From Rhodococcus sp. KRD197 (GTDB taxonomy: Bacteria; Actinomycetota; Actinomycetes; Mycobacteriales; Mycobacteriaceae): a stretch of DNA of 64,000 nt. Under the pieces are notes generated by a model. That model searched no databases, was not told where the DNA came from, and saw only the letters and a list, made by a program, of their open reading frames with translations. Positions 8,421-16,970 of the stretch are shown one piece after another; the stretch's first letter is position 1, and each line of letters starts with the position of its first letter. The stretch covers positions 672,183 to 736,182 of the forward strand of contig NZ_JABFAO010000002.1 of the NCBI RefSeq assembly GCF_017168235.1, in the 5' to 3' direction. A program made the position numbers and the translations under genes.

Positions 8421-9998
8421 CTAACCCTGGATGCTCAACTGCTTCATCCGCTTGTAGAGAGTCGTCCGGCTGATGCCCAGACTGTCCGCAGTTGCGGCCT
8501 TGTTGCCGCCGCACCGGGCAAGCTCGTGCACGATGGCGTCGCGCATCGCTGCGTCGAGAGCAGTCAAGGACCGCGCGGTGCACCGGCTACCGGGTCGAAC
8601 GAGATCGTGCTCGGTGATATCGCCGACCGACCGTCGCGCAGCCGCGTCGGTGACCTCACGTCGGAGCTCGCCGATGTTGCCGGGCCAGTCGTGATCGATC
8701 AGTGCGCTCATCGCGCCCGCGGTGAAGTGTGCGCGGGCCCCGAGCTCGGCCATCATCGCGCGAACCAGATCGGGAATCTCGTGTCGACGTGACCTCAGCG
8801 GTGACAGTTCGACGGTGTCGGCGCACAGCGACAGCAGACGGCGATGCTCCGGCTCGGTGGAATCGCGCGTCGAACCCGATAGCGCGAACCATCCCTGTGC
8901 CGATTCGAGCAGTTCGAACAGCCGATGTGCGACGGGGCCGTCCGTCAGGTGTACGTTCTCCACCACGACGTCGCCTCCGGCGCCCACCGCGTCCTCGACC
9001 GCCGTCAGCCACGCGGCGGGCGTGGTAGTGACGAGGTCCGCGGCGTCGAACCACCGCGGCACGCGGGCCGCAGTCAACCTGGCCAAGGTGGTGGACTTGC
9101 CGGTCCCTGGCTCGCCGAGCACGCACAGTGGCTTCGCCGAGGGGGCCGCCGCCGCCGCCGGGCGAACCGGGCGGTGCCGAACGTCGATCTCGATGACGAC
9201 CCCTGCGCCGGAAACCGGCCGCTCCCACCGGACGGTCACCAGGACGCCCGAGTTCAACGCGAGCGAGTCGACGACGCCGCTGCGGCGCACCGCGTCGTCG
9301 GTGAGTGATCGCAGTGCGGCATGGTCGACGGCATCGACGAGTTGCGCGGCGCTGGTGTTCTCGAGCAGCAGCTCGTCCGCGATCGCGACGACGGGGGCGC
9401 CGCGGCGCCTGGCCGATGCGTGCTGAAACGCATGGAAAAGCCGCTGTTCACCGCTGCGGGTCTCCGCGAGCAGCCGACCCTGGATGTCCTGGGCTGATTG
9501 GGCGAGTATCGGCAGAAGCAGCGGATTGTCCTCGCGGGCCGAGAAGGTGATGTCGAGGACGCCTTCGATGCGCTTGGTGACAGGGTGGATCAGCGGGTAG
9601 CCGTAGCAACTGAACTGCTTCATCGACTCGATGTAGTGCTCGTCGCCGCGTACCGCCAGCGGTGTGCGCAGTTCGAAGGTGGTGGCGATGGAATTGGTGC
9701 CCGACGCCTCCTCGGTGAACGAGCGACCGACGACCGCGCCGACACCGAATACGATGTCCCGTAGCTCGCGGGTACCGAAGCGCAGGTCGACGAGTCGCGC
9801 ATCCCGGTCGGCCAGCAGCACGCAGTATCCGGAACCGTCGAGAACGTTTTCCATGCGATCGAGAACGGGGTTCGCGGCGGCGAGCAGACGGCTTCGACGG
9901 TCGACGTCGCGCAGGCTCGCCGACTCCAACGTATGCGCCGGCTCGAGACCGCTCGACGCAGAGCGCTGCCACGACCGAGCGATCTGTTCACGCACCAC
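8421..9998 (-). CDS. AcoR/MimR-like GAF-AAA-Fis transcriptional regulator
   Basis: A 525-residue regulator with an N-terminal GAF-type sensor (about residues 20-180), a degenerate AAA region with Walker A GEPGTGKST and Walker-B-like VVVENVH, and a C-terminal Fis helix-turn-helix (GGNKAATADSLGISRTTLY). The GAFTGA loop that contacts sigma-54 is absent, as expected for actinobacterial relatives. GTG at 9998 is chosen because GAGGAG precedes it; the longer frame starts inside the hairpin at 10083-10132. Acetoin- and propane-type regulators share this layout. It probably activates neighbouring alcohol, monooxygenase and butanediol genes through the phased GTTGCA sites at 12034 and 13444. Confidence 0.82.
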   Translation of the reverse strand: MVREQIARSWQRSASSGLEPAHTLESASLRDVDRRSRLLAAANPVLDRMENVLDGSGYCVLLADRDARLVDLRFGTRELRDIVFGVGAVVGRSFTEEASGTNSIATTFELRTPLAVRGDEHYIESMKQFSCYGYPLIHPVTKRIEGVLDITFSAREDNPLLLPILAQSAQDIQGRLLAETRSGEQRLFHAFQHASARRRGAPVVAIADELLLENTSAAQLVDAVDHAALRSLTDDAVRRSGVVDSLALNSGVLVTVRWERPVSGAGVVIEIDVRHRPVRPAAAAAPSAKPLCVLGEPGTGKSTTLARLTAARVPRWFDAADLVTTTPAAWLTAVEDAVGAGGDVVVENVHLTDGPVAHRLFELLESAQGWFALSGSTRDSTEPEHRRLLSLCADTVELSPLRSRRHEIPDLVRAMMAELGARAHFTAGAMSALIDHDWPGNIGELRREVTDAAARRSVGDITEHDLVRPGSRCTARSLTALDAAMRDAIVHELARCGGNKAATADSLGISRTTLYKRMKQLSIQG

Positions 9999-10082
9999 GC
10001 TGTGCTCCTCGAGTCCGAAAATTCCCCCGGCTCGAATCCAGGTTATCGAGCCATCGTTTCCTTCGTGGGGGAAGGCGCTTCG

Positions 10083-10132
10083 CGCATGTGAGTGGAAGTA
10101 CATAGCGGGCTATGTACTTCCACTCACATGCG
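10083..10132. repeat. Hairpin repeat, copy 2 (perfect 22-bp arms)
   Basis: Arms 10083-10104 and 10111-10132 are perfectly complementary over 22 nt, with a GCGGGC loop. The sequence shares CATGTGAGTGG with the other two copies. It sits just downstream of the monooxygenase stop, 84 bp before the regulator start on the same strand. It probably works as a terminator at this site, though it has no long T-run. Confidence 0.85.
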
Positions 10133-10141
10133 GCGGAGCCG

Positions 10142-11965
10142 CTACCTCAGGTGGTGGACCTCCTGCAGCCCGTAGACGGGGGTGTCGATGCCCTCGTAGC
10201 GGGCCTTGATCTGCAGCGCGAGGTAGAGCGAGTAGTGCCGCGACTGGTGCAGGTTGCCGCCGTGGAACCACAGGTTCTCCTGCTGCGTCGGCTTCCACAT
10301 GTTGCGTTGCTCGCCTTCCCACGGACCAGGATCCTTCGTGGTGTCCGAGCCGAGGCCCCAGCACTTGCCGACCTTGTCTGCGGTCTCCTGGTCGATCAGA
10401 TCCGCCACCCACCCGTTCATCGAGCCGTAGCCGGTGGCGTAGACGATGAGGTCGGCCGGTAGCTCGGTCCCGTCTTCGAGTACGACGCCTGTCTTGCTGA
10501 TCCGGGACACCTGGCCGCCGACCAGTTTGATCTTGCCCTCGGCCACGAGTTCGGATGCACCGACATCGATGTAGTAGCCCGAACCGCGCCGCAGGTACTT
10601 CATGAACAGGCCGCTGCCGTCGTCACCGAAGTCGTGCTGGAATCCGGCCTTCTCGAGCCGGTCGTAGAAGTCCTTGTCCTTCTCGGCGATCTGCTGGTAA
10701 ACGGGAATCTGGAACTCGTGCATGATGCGGTACGGCAGCGAGGCGAACGTCAGGTCGGCTTTCGCAGTCGTCATGCCGGATTCCACGGCCCGCTCGGAGT
10801 AGAGATCGCCGAGCGCGATCTCGCACAGCGAATCGGACTTGACGATGTGCGTGGAGGATCGCTGCAGCATCGTCACATCGACGCCGGTTTCGTAGAGGGC
10901 CTTGCAGATGTCGTGCGCGGAGTTGTTGGAGCCGACGACGACGACCTTCTTGCCGACATAGGCGTCGGGACCCGGGTGCTCGCTCGAATGGTGCTGCTCG
11001 CCCTCGAACTCGTCCATTCCGGGGAAGTTCGGCACGTTCTTCTTGCCGGACATTCCGGTGGCCATCACCAGCTGCTTCGGACGGAGGATCACTTCCTCGC
11101 CGTCACGGTCGAGGACGACGGTCCACTCCTGCGCGTCCTCGTCGTAGGTAGCGGACTTCGCCGTGGTGCGGGTCCAGTAGGGAACCTCCATGACCTTGGT
11201 GTACATCTCGAGCCAGTCGCCGATCTTGTCCTTCGGCGCGAACACCGGCCAGTTCGGCGGGAACGGCAGGTAGGGGAGATGGTCGTACCAGACGGGGTCG
11301 TGCAGGCACAGTGACTTGTACCGCCCGCGCCACTGATCGCCGGGGCGGTTGCCGCGGTCGACGACGATCGCCGGTACCCCGAGCTGGCGGAAGCGTGCTC
11401 CCAGCGCGATCCCGCCCTGACCGCCGCCGACGATCAACGCGTACGGCTGCACGGTGTAGCCGAGTTCTTTCTCCTCCATCTCACGTTTCTCCGCCCAGTT
11501 CTGGGTGTCGGCGTTGGAGCCGTGCACTGCGCCCTGGATGCGGGTGGCGCCTTGGCGTTCCTCGTGTCCCTTGAGCTCCTGCATCGTGGTCAACAAGGTC
11601 CACGCCTGATCGTCCTTCAACCGCAGATGGCCTTTTCCGCGGCTGGTGGCGGTCTCGAACTCGATCCATGCCGACGTGACACCGTCGGCTTCGTCGGGCG
11701 TCTCGGTGGTGCGGAAGCCGGACGGGTCGGTCTCGTCGAGACGCTCGCCGAGCATGTCCTTGATGCCGTCACGGCCCTCGACGGTCTTGAGGTTCCACGT
11801 GAAGGTGACCAGGTCGCGCCAAAAGCTGTCGACGGCGAATTTGGCGGCGACGCGGTCGAGGTCGCGGGCAGCGAGCGCTGCCTCGAAGTCCGCCAACCAT
11901 GCATCGACGCGTTCCTGTGGGGTCTGGAATTTCGCGGCTGCCGCCGGTTCCATGGTCTGGGTCAT
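10142..11965 (-). CDS. FAD/NAD(P)-dependent monooxygenase with N-terminal NTF2-like domain
   Basis: A 607-residue protein. Residues about 15-130 resemble an NTF2/SnoaL fold (DAWLADFEAALAARDLDRVA). The rest is a flavin-containing-monooxygenase fold: FAD loop VGGGQGGIALGARF, second Rossmann loop VVVGSNNSAHDIC, and VYATGYGSMNG near the end. A Baeyer-Villiger-like fingerprint is only partly kept (FEGEQHHSSEH). It should hydroxylate or oxygenate a small substrate, perhaps a ketone, using NADPH and O2. ATG at 11965 is chosen; the longer frame reads through the operator. Paired GTTGCA motifs lie about 70 bp upstream. Confidence 0.82.
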   Translation of the reverse strand: MTQTMEPAAAAKFQTPQERVDAWLADFEAALAARDLDRVAAKFAVDSFWRDLVTFTWNLKTVEGRDGIKDMLGERLDETDPSGFRTTETPDEADGVTSAWIEFETATSRGKGHLRLKDDQAWTLLTTMQELKGHEERQGATRIQGAVHGSNADTQNWAEKREMEEKELGYTVQPYALIVGGGQGGIALGARFRQLGVPAIVVDRGNRPGDQWRGRYKSLCLHDPVWYDHLPYLPFPPNWPVFAPKDKIGDWLEMYTKVMEVPYWTRTTAKSATYDEDAQEWTVVLDRDGEEVILRPKQLVMATGMSGKKNVPNFPGMDEFEGEQHHSSEHPGPDAYVGKKVVVVGSNNSAHDICKALYETGVDVTMLQRSSTHIVKSDSLCEIALGDLYSERAVESGMTTAKADLTFASLPYRIMHEFQIPVYQQIAEKDKDFYDRLEKAGFQHDFGDDGSGLFMKYLRRGSGYYIDVGASELVAEGKIKLVGGQVSRISKTGVVLEDGTELPADLIVYATGYGSMNGWVADLIDQETADKVGKCWGLGSDTTKDPGPWEGEQRNMWKPTQQENLWFHGGNLHQSRHYSLYLALQIKARYEGIDTPVYGLQEVHHLR

Positions 11966-12033
11966 GCCTACTCCCTCGTCGTTCGTGTACGTGCTGTGAC
12001 CCAGCACACTCCTTCTCGTCTGCTGGGTCGAGA

Positions 12034-12049
12034 GTTGCAGTGGGTTGCA
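12034..12049. promoter_or_regulatory. Paired GTTGCA motifs upstream of the monooxygenase gene
   Basis: GTTGCA occurs at 12034-12039 and 12044-12049, exactly one helical turn apart. The same motif with the same 10-bp phase appears on both arms of the element at 13444-13495. The position upstream of the minus-strand monooxygenase start suggests an activator site, plausibly for the GAF/Fis regulator. Confidence 0.5.
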
Positions 12050-12084
12050 CGTGACGTGGCTCACGCCGGATTGGATGCCTGAAG

Positions 12085-12164
12085 ACCTAGCACCGTTTTT
12101 GCCGAGCTCGCATATGCGCTATGACCTGAACCGATGTGCAGGGTCGGCAAAAACGGTGCTAGGT
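12085..12164. terminator. Long inverted repeat, 21-bp perfect arms
   Basis: Arms 12085-12105 and 12144-12164 pair perfectly over 21 nt, including CACCGTTTTTGCC, around a 38-nt spacer. It lies just after the stop of the minus-strand membrane protein and before the monooxygenase promoter. A transcription-ending or mRNA-stabilising role is likely. The long spacer is unusual for an intrinsic terminator. Confidence 0.6.
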
Positions 12165-12174
12165 CCACGGGCGG

Positions 12175-13377
12175 CTATGTACCGAGAGCCGGAGACAGCT
12201 TCCTCATGCCGAGCGACTGAAAGCCGATGACGTAGATCAGCGTCCAGAGCACGAGCCAGTCGACGAAGCCGAGAGCGTTGCCGTGCACGCCGGTAGCCAC
12301 CTCGGGCTCGTGCAGGATGTGTTCCGCGGCGAAGTGGTAGTAGAAGAGGAAAGTGCCCACCGCCAGCGCGAAGGTGAGCGCCGCGCGGATCGACGGGCTG
12401 AACCTGTTCCCGAACCCATGAGCCCAGAAAATCATCCAGAACGCCCAGCACACGCCGATCTGCGCCGGGAACTGATTGATGACGCTGCCCAACTCCGCGG
12501 TTGCCGTCGATCCGAGGAGTACCTTCGCGAAAGGAACCATCAGGAAGTAGATGGCGGTCCCGAGAAGAACGTTCCCGACGGTTGCAGCGAGTGCGGTCCG
12601 GCCGCCACCGCCGAACAGTTTCCATGGCCAATTGTCGAGCGTCTGGCCGGTGAGGATGACGGCGACGACCATCGAGTAGAACCAGCCGAGCACCGTGTCG
12701 ACTGTCATCAGCGGATCTGTCGCCGAGAGCGAGACGGACGGTAGACCGAACACGAAGTACAGGGCCAGCGTCGGGACGGCGACGAACGCGATCTCGCACA
12801 GTCCGATCAACGGCTGCTTCATCCCCAGTGCGGTCCATGGCCAGTGTTGCCAGTTCAGAACGACCATCACCCATGTCGCGAACCCGAACAGGACGAAGAG
12901 TGCGCCGGCGAAGTAGCCGAGTCCGCCTTCGCGGGAGCCGGCGAAGTCCGGAAACAGCGAGCCGAGTCCGCTGCCGAGAAGCCATGTGACCGCAACAGCG
13001 AAGATGCCCGTCGCTACCAGGATGGTGATCCCGCGTAGTGGTTGGGCGAGTTTGTCGAATCCTGCGAATTCGCCGTTGAATCCGATGAAGACGATGAACA
13101 GGATCGCCCAGAAGAGCGCTGCGTTGAAGGGCAGCGGATAGAAGCTCCACGGACTGGTTGTGGGATCGGCGAGGAGATACCACGTGGCGAGCGAAATCGT
13201 CACGACGACGGCGAGATTCGCCGCGCCGAAGGCGAACCAGTGGCCTTTCGCCGCTCGGCCGGGTGCGGAATGACCCTGTGGGGCGGGAGTGGAGCCCGCG
13301 GAATGACTATCTGGGGCGGGAGTGGAGCCCGCGGAATGATTATCTGGATCGCGTTCGACGCCTGCTGTTGTGGTCAT
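12175..13377 (-). CDS. Polytopic membrane protein of unknown function
   Basis: 400 residues with a hydrophilic N-terminus (about 45 residues) made partly of HSAGSTPAP repeats, followed by roughly nine or ten hydrophobic helices. Histidines cluster at loop edges (GHWFAFGA, NWQHWPW, YYHFAAEHILHEP), which could matter for metal or cofactor binding, but no family motif was recognised. The start is ATG with AGGAG upstream. It lies between the monooxygenase and the divergent butanediol dehydrogenase, and its promoter faces the GTTGCA double dyad. That suggests a job in the same pathway, such as substrate transport or as a membrane partner of the monooxygenase. The function is not known. Confidence 0.8.
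   Translation of the reverse strand: MTTTAGVERDPDNHSAGSTPAPDSHSAGSTPAPQGHSAPGRAAKGHWFAFGAANLAVVVTISLATWYLLADPTTSPWSFYPLPFNAALFWAILFIVFIGFNGEFAGFDKLAQPLRGITILVATGIFAVAVTWLLGSGLGSLFPDFAGSREGGLGYFAGALFVLFGFATWVMVVLNWQHWPWTALGMKQPLIGLCEIAFVAVPTLALYFVFGLPSVSLSATDPLMTVDTVLGWFYSMVVAVILTGQTLDNWPWKLFGGGGRTALAATVGNVLLGTAIYFLMVPFAKVLLGSTATAELGSVINQFPAQIGVCWAFWMIFWAHGFGNRFSPSIRAALTFALAVGTFLFYYHFAAEHILHEPEVATGVHGNALGFVDWLVLWTLIYVIGFQSLGMRKLSPALGT
13267..13347. repeat. 33-bp tandem repeat inside a membrane-protein gene
   Basis: A 33-bp unit beginning GGAATGA occurs at 13267-13299 and 13300-13332, with a partial third copy to 13347. It encodes 11-residue steps (HSAGSTPAP plus two) in the N-terminal tail of the membrane protein, so copy-number change would stay in frame. 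Confidence 0.85.
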
Positions 13378-13443
13378 GATCGGCTCTCCTGGGGCAGCGG
13401 GGATTGGGCGCTGTAACTATGAGCTGGATCACAAACGCGATAT

Positions 13444-13495
13444 CAGGGTTGCGGGGGGTTGCATTTGGCCCGCGATGCAACGCCCTGCAACCCTG
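13444..13495. promoter_or_regulatory. Nested dyad of phased GTTGC(A)/TGCAAC motifs
   Basis: Outer arms CAGGGTTGC (13444-13452) and GCAACCCTG (13487-13495) are perfect complements. Inner GTTGCA (13458-13463) and TGCAAC (13476-13481) share the same centre. Within each half the two motifs are 10 bp apart. It lies between the divergent membrane-protein and butanediol-dehydrogenase genes and looks like a two-dimer activator site. Confidence 0.65.
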
Positions 13496-13555
13496 GCGCC
13501 CTGTGCCTCAGGTCACATAGACATAGACGCATCAAACGAACAGGAGTGTGAAGCG

Positions 13556-14614
13556 ATGCGCGCAGCTGTGTATTACGGCCCGAACAAGGTGGAGATCGCC
13601 GACGTGCCCGAACCGACCCCCGGCCCGGGTGAGGTGAAGGTGAAGGTCGGGTTCAACGGGATCTGCGGGACAGATCTCCACGAGTACTACGCGGGACCGA
13701 TCTTCATCCCCACCGAGCCGCATCCGCTGACCCACCAGCAGTTGCCGCTGGTGCTGGGCCACGAGTTCTCGGGCACTGTCACCGAGGTCGGCAAGGGTGT
13801 GACGGGCACGAGCGTCGGCGATCGCGTCGCAATCGAACCGCTGTATCGCTGCGGGCACTGCGGGCCGTGCCGCGCCGGCAACTACAACATCTGCCAGCAG
13901 ATCGGGTTCCACGGCCTGATGTCCGACGGCGGCATGGCCGAGTACACCGTCGTCCCGACGAACATGATTCACCAGCTCCCGGAGAACGTTTCGCTGGAAC
14001 TGGGCGCGCTCGTCGAACCGATGTCGGTGGCCTTCCATGCCGCGACACTGGGCGATCCGAAGCCCGAGGACACCGCGATGGTGTTCGGCGCCGGGCCGAT
14101 CGGCATCGGTCTGTGGTTCGCCCTTCGAGGTAAGGGACTGGACGACGTCTACGTCGTGGAGCCGTCGCCGACGCGCCGTGCCTCGATCGAAGCGCTCGGC
14201 GCGAAGACCCTCGATCCGACGGCGGTCGACATTCCCGCCTACATCGCCGACCGGACCGACGGGCGTGGCGCCGACGCGATCTACGACGCCGCCGGAGTGC
14301 AACCTGCCGTCGAGACTGCCCTGGGGTGCATCGGTGCGCGCAAGCCCGTCGTCAGCGTGGCGATCTACGAGAAGCCTTTGACCACACCGCTGCAGAAGCT
14401 CGTGATGAACGAATCTCGCATCCAGGGTTCGCTGTGCTACACCTCGGCCGATTACGAGGCCGTCATAGAGCTGATGTCGCAGGGCAAGTACGACACGACC
14501 GGCTGGGTGGACAAGATCGGGCTCGAGTCGGTCATCGACGACGGTTTCGAGGCGCTGCACGCGGGCACGAAGATGAAGGTTCTAGTCGATCCGTCCGAAG
14601 GAGCAACAGCATGA
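13556..14614 (+). CDS. 2,3-butanediol dehydrogenase-like zinc alcohol dehydrogenase
   Basis: A 352-residue medium-chain dehydrogenase with catalytic zinc region GICGTDLHEYY and GHEFSG, structural zinc lobe CGHCGPCRAGNYNIC, and nucleotide loop FGAGPIGIG. Sequence style and length fit (R,R)-2,3-butanediol / diacetyl reductases interconverting acetoin and 2,3-butanediol. ATG at 13556 has a CAGGAG ribosome site. Its stop overlaps the ATG of the acetoin-reductase-like gene (ATGA), so the two are translationally coupled. The neighbours support acetoin or butanediol catabolism. Confidence 0.83.
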   Translation: MRAAVYYGPNKVEIADVPEPTPGPGEVKVKVGFNGICGTDLHEYYAGPIFIPTEPHPLTHQQLPLVLGHEFSGTVTEVGKGVTGTSVGDRVAIEPLYRCGHCGPCRAGNYNICQQIGFHGLMSDGGMAEYTVVPTNMIHQLPENVSLELGALVEPMSVAFHAATLGDPKPEDTAMVFGAGPIGIGLWFALRGKGLDDVYVVEPSPTRRASIEALGAKTLDPTAVDIPAYIADRTDGRGADAIYDAAGVQPAVETALGCIGARKPVVSVAIYEKPLTTPLQKLVMNESRIQGSLCYTSADYEAVIELMSQGKYDTTGWVDKIGLESVIDDGFEALHAGTKMKVLVDPSEGATA

Positions 14615-15377
14615 GCGTCGTACTCGTCACCGGAGCCGGCCAGGGGATCGGCCGCAGCATCGCGCTACGACTCGCTGCCGACGGCCACGACATCGCACTC
14701 GTCGACATCAACGACAAGATCGAGTCGGTCGCGGAGGAGGTGCGAGAAAAGGGCCGAGCAGCAACGACATTCACCGCAGACGTCAGTGATCGTGCTCAGG
14801 TGTTCGCCGCCGTCGAGCACGCCCACAACGAGCTCGGCGGGTTCGATGTGATGATCAACAATGCCGGCATCGCCCAGGTTGCCCCGCTCGATGATGTGTG
14901 CGACCGGAGGATACGAAGAAGATCTGGGCCGTCAACGTCGACGGTGTGTTGTGGGGAATTCAAGCTGCCGCAGCGAAGTTCAAAGCGCTGGAATGCAAGG
15001 GCAAGATCATCAATGCCTCCTCCATTGCCGGTCATGACGGGTTCGCGATGCTTGGCGTGTACAGCGCCACCAAGTTCGCGGTTCGCGCTCTGACGCAGGC
15101 GGCAGCCAAGGAATATGCCTCCCATGGCATCACCGTCAACGCTTACTGTCCCGGTGTGGTCGGCACGGACATGTGGGTGACCATCGACAAGCGGTTCGCC
15201 GAATTGACCGGTGCTGCCGAGGGCGAAACCTACGACAAGTTCGTCGGCGGGATCGCTCTCGGTCGGGCGCAGACGCCGGAGGATGTGGCGGCGTTCGTGT
15301 CGTACCTGGCCGGTCCGGATTCGGACTACATGACTGGTCAGGCACCGCTCATCGACGGTGGCCTGGTGTTCCGCTGA
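14611..15377 (+). pseudogene. Acetoin (diacetyl) reductase, SDR family, interrupted by a frameshift
   Basis: The first part (14611 to about 14898) encodes an SDR N-terminus with VTGAGQGIGRS and [14 protein letters not shown]. The second part (about 14898-15377) continues in another frame with [16 protein letters not shown], the catalytic Ser region [10 protein letters not shown] and YSATKFA, ending at a normal SDR C-terminus. Joining them at GATGTGTGCGACCG needs a two-base deletion or one-base insertion and restores about 255 residues, the usual acetoin-reductase length. Either the gene is broken or the read has an indel. The intact downstream half argues for a recent mutation or a sequencing error. 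Confidence 0.8.
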
Positions 15378-15413
15378 CCCACCTTTGCGCTCGTGAAGTG
15401 ATCTGGAGCACAA

Positions 15414-16727
15414 TTGACTGTGATGACACCGTCGACAGGTCCCGAACCTGCGCTGGCGGCGGGCGAGGACCCGCGCCGCTACGCGCAGATTCTCACTGCC
15501 GTGTACGACGCGACGATGACCGGCGGCAAGTCGCCGGCTCGCCCGCGGGAGGTGATCGGGGACTCGTGGCGACGGCTGCAGACTCTCGGTATCGACCCTG
15601 AGCAGCGCAGCGTCGCCACGCCGCAGATCGACGTCTCGGACCTCGAGCTCAGCCGTCGGGAATCGGGCCTGTTCGACATCCTCGACGACCTGGCCCACGG
15701 GCTCGAATCCGTGGTCCAGGACGGCGACAACATCCTGGTGGTCGCCGACCGGCATGGCCGGGTGCTGTGGCGGAACGGGACGACGTCGGTGCTCGACCGC
15801 GCGGACGGGCTGGGTTTCGTCGAAGGCGCGAACTGGGCCGAGGAGTCGGTGGGTACCAACGCCATCGGTACCGCGCTGGTCTCGCGCCGCGCGGTGCAGA
15901 TCTTCTCGGCGGAACACTATGTGCGAAGCCATCATCCGTGGACCTGCGCGGGCGCGCCCATCAAGGATCCGCGAACCGGGCACGTCATCGGCGCAGTCGA
16001 TGTCAGTGGCCCCGCGAGTACGGTGCATCCGACCACGCTGGCGCTGGTGGACGCCATCGCTCGTCTCGCGGAATCGCAGTTGCGTGAACAGCATCGACAG
16101 AATCTGGACCGATTGCGTTCGGTTGCCGCGCCGATGCTCGCTCGGTTACGGTCCCCGGCGCTCGCTGTCGACTCGCACGGCTGGGTTGCTGCGGTCGAGT
16201 CCGTTGCCCTGCGCAACCGCATCCTTCTCCCCGAGGAACTCGCCTCGGGTCGGTTCTGGTTGCCGACGCTCGGGATGTGCGATTTCGAGCCGCTACCGGG
16301 TGGCTGGTTGGTGCGGCCGACCGACGCTCACGCGGACGCAACCGCGTCGGAGGCGGGCAGCACGACGACCGTGGTGCTCGATCTTCGGCAGCCTCAACGC
16401 GCACGAGTGCAGATCCGCAGCGAGGCCGGGGAGTGGACGCACGAGCCCACACCCCGACACGCCGAAATTCTGTATCTGCTCGCGACCAACAGAGCCGGGC
16501 GCAGTGCCGCGCAGATGGCAGCGGACCTGTTCGGCGACGACGGCCGGGCCATCACCGTGCGCGCGGAGATGTCGCGGTTGCGCAAACACCTCGCCGGCAT
16601 CGTGCTGACACAGCCGTACCGATTCGACGAATCGGCGCACGTTCAGCTTCTGCTCCCCGACGATCCGAGCCGTCTGCTGCCGCATTCCACAGCGCCGGCG
16701 ATTCGCCGCACGTTGACACACACGTGA
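15414..16727 (+). CDS. GAF-domain transcriptional regulator of the acetoin/alcohol cluster
   Basis: 437 residues with an AcoR-like N-terminal GAF region (about 60-220: VIGDSWRRL, VADRHGRVLWRNG, GANWAEESVGTNAIGTAL) but no AAA module or Fis helix. The C-terminus (about 345-410, PRHAEILYLLATNRAGRSAAQMAADLF) looks like a winged-helix segment. TTG 15414, GTG 15420 and ATG 15423 are all in frame after GGAG; 15414 gives the longest and best-spaced start, but the choice is uncertain. It lies 36 bp after the reductase on the same strand and probably responds to a small carbonyl or alcohol inducer. Confidence 0.77.
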   Translation: MTVMTPSTGPEPALAAGEDPRRYAQILTAVYDATMTGGKSPARPREVIGDSWRRLQTLGIDPEQRSVATPQIDVSDLELSRRESGLFDILDDLAHGLESVVQDGDNILVVADRHGRVLWRNGTTSVLDRADGLGFVEGANWAEESVGTNAIGTALVSRRAVQIFSAEHYVRSHHPWTCAGAPIKDPRTGHVIGAVDVSGPASTVHPTTLALVDAIARLAESQLREQHRQNLDRLRSVAAPMLARLRSPALAVDSHGWVAAVESVALRNRILLPEELASGRFWLPTLGMCDFEPLPGGWLVRPTDAHADATASEAGSTTTVVLDLRQPQRARVQIRSEAGEWTHEPTPRHAEILYLLATNRAGRSAAQMAADLFGDDGRAITVRAEMSRLRKHLAGIVLTQPYRFDESAHVQLLLPDDPSRLLPHSTAPAIRRTLTHT

Positions 16728-16734
16728 TGTGCTG

Positions 16735-16880
16735 GTGCATACTGCACAGCGAACACAAGCACACCAGCCGCAGGGGGAAGCCGGTCGAAATCCGGCGCTG
16801 ACCCGCAACGGTGGGTTGCCTCATCACGAGGCAGCGAGCCCGATTACCCAGCGACTGCGTGAGCGGCACCTATTCGTCGT
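16735..16880 (+). promoter_or_regulatory. Cobalamin riboswitch
   Basis: The conserved B12-box core reads GCCGCAGGGGGAAGCCGG, then GAAATCCGGCGCTGACCCGC and AACGGT (16767-16812). It is followed by the 3' element GAGCCCGATTACCC near 16836. These are hallmarks of the adenosyl/hydroxo-cobalamin riboswitch. It precedes a substrate-binding-protein gene on the same strand, so the downstream transporter is expected to be shut off when cobalamin is plentiful. Boundaries are approximate. Confidence 0.92.
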
Positions 16881-16885
16881 GGTCT

Positions 16886-16943
16886 ACGAATCGGCAGCCC
16901 CGCGCGTGGCGATTCGTGCTGCGTGTGTCGGCTTTCTTTTTCG
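16886..16943 (+). terminator. Candidate expression-platform hairpin after the riboswitch
   Basis: ACGAATCG (16886-16893) pairs with CGATTCGT (16910-16917), followed after a GC-rich stretch by CTTTCTTTTT (16932-16941). This could be a regulated terminator between the riboswitch and the start codon at 16971. The distance between stem and T-run is longer than in a canonical terminator. Confidence 0.45.
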
Positions 16944-16970
16944 TGGCTCTGAGCTCCAAGTGAGGTTCTC

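Noticed and set aside
8421..9998. Sigma-54 activator reading of the GAF-AAA-Fis regulator
   Set aside because: The GAFTGA contact loop is missing and actinobacteria of this group lack sigma-54, so the AcoR-like name refers only to architecture.
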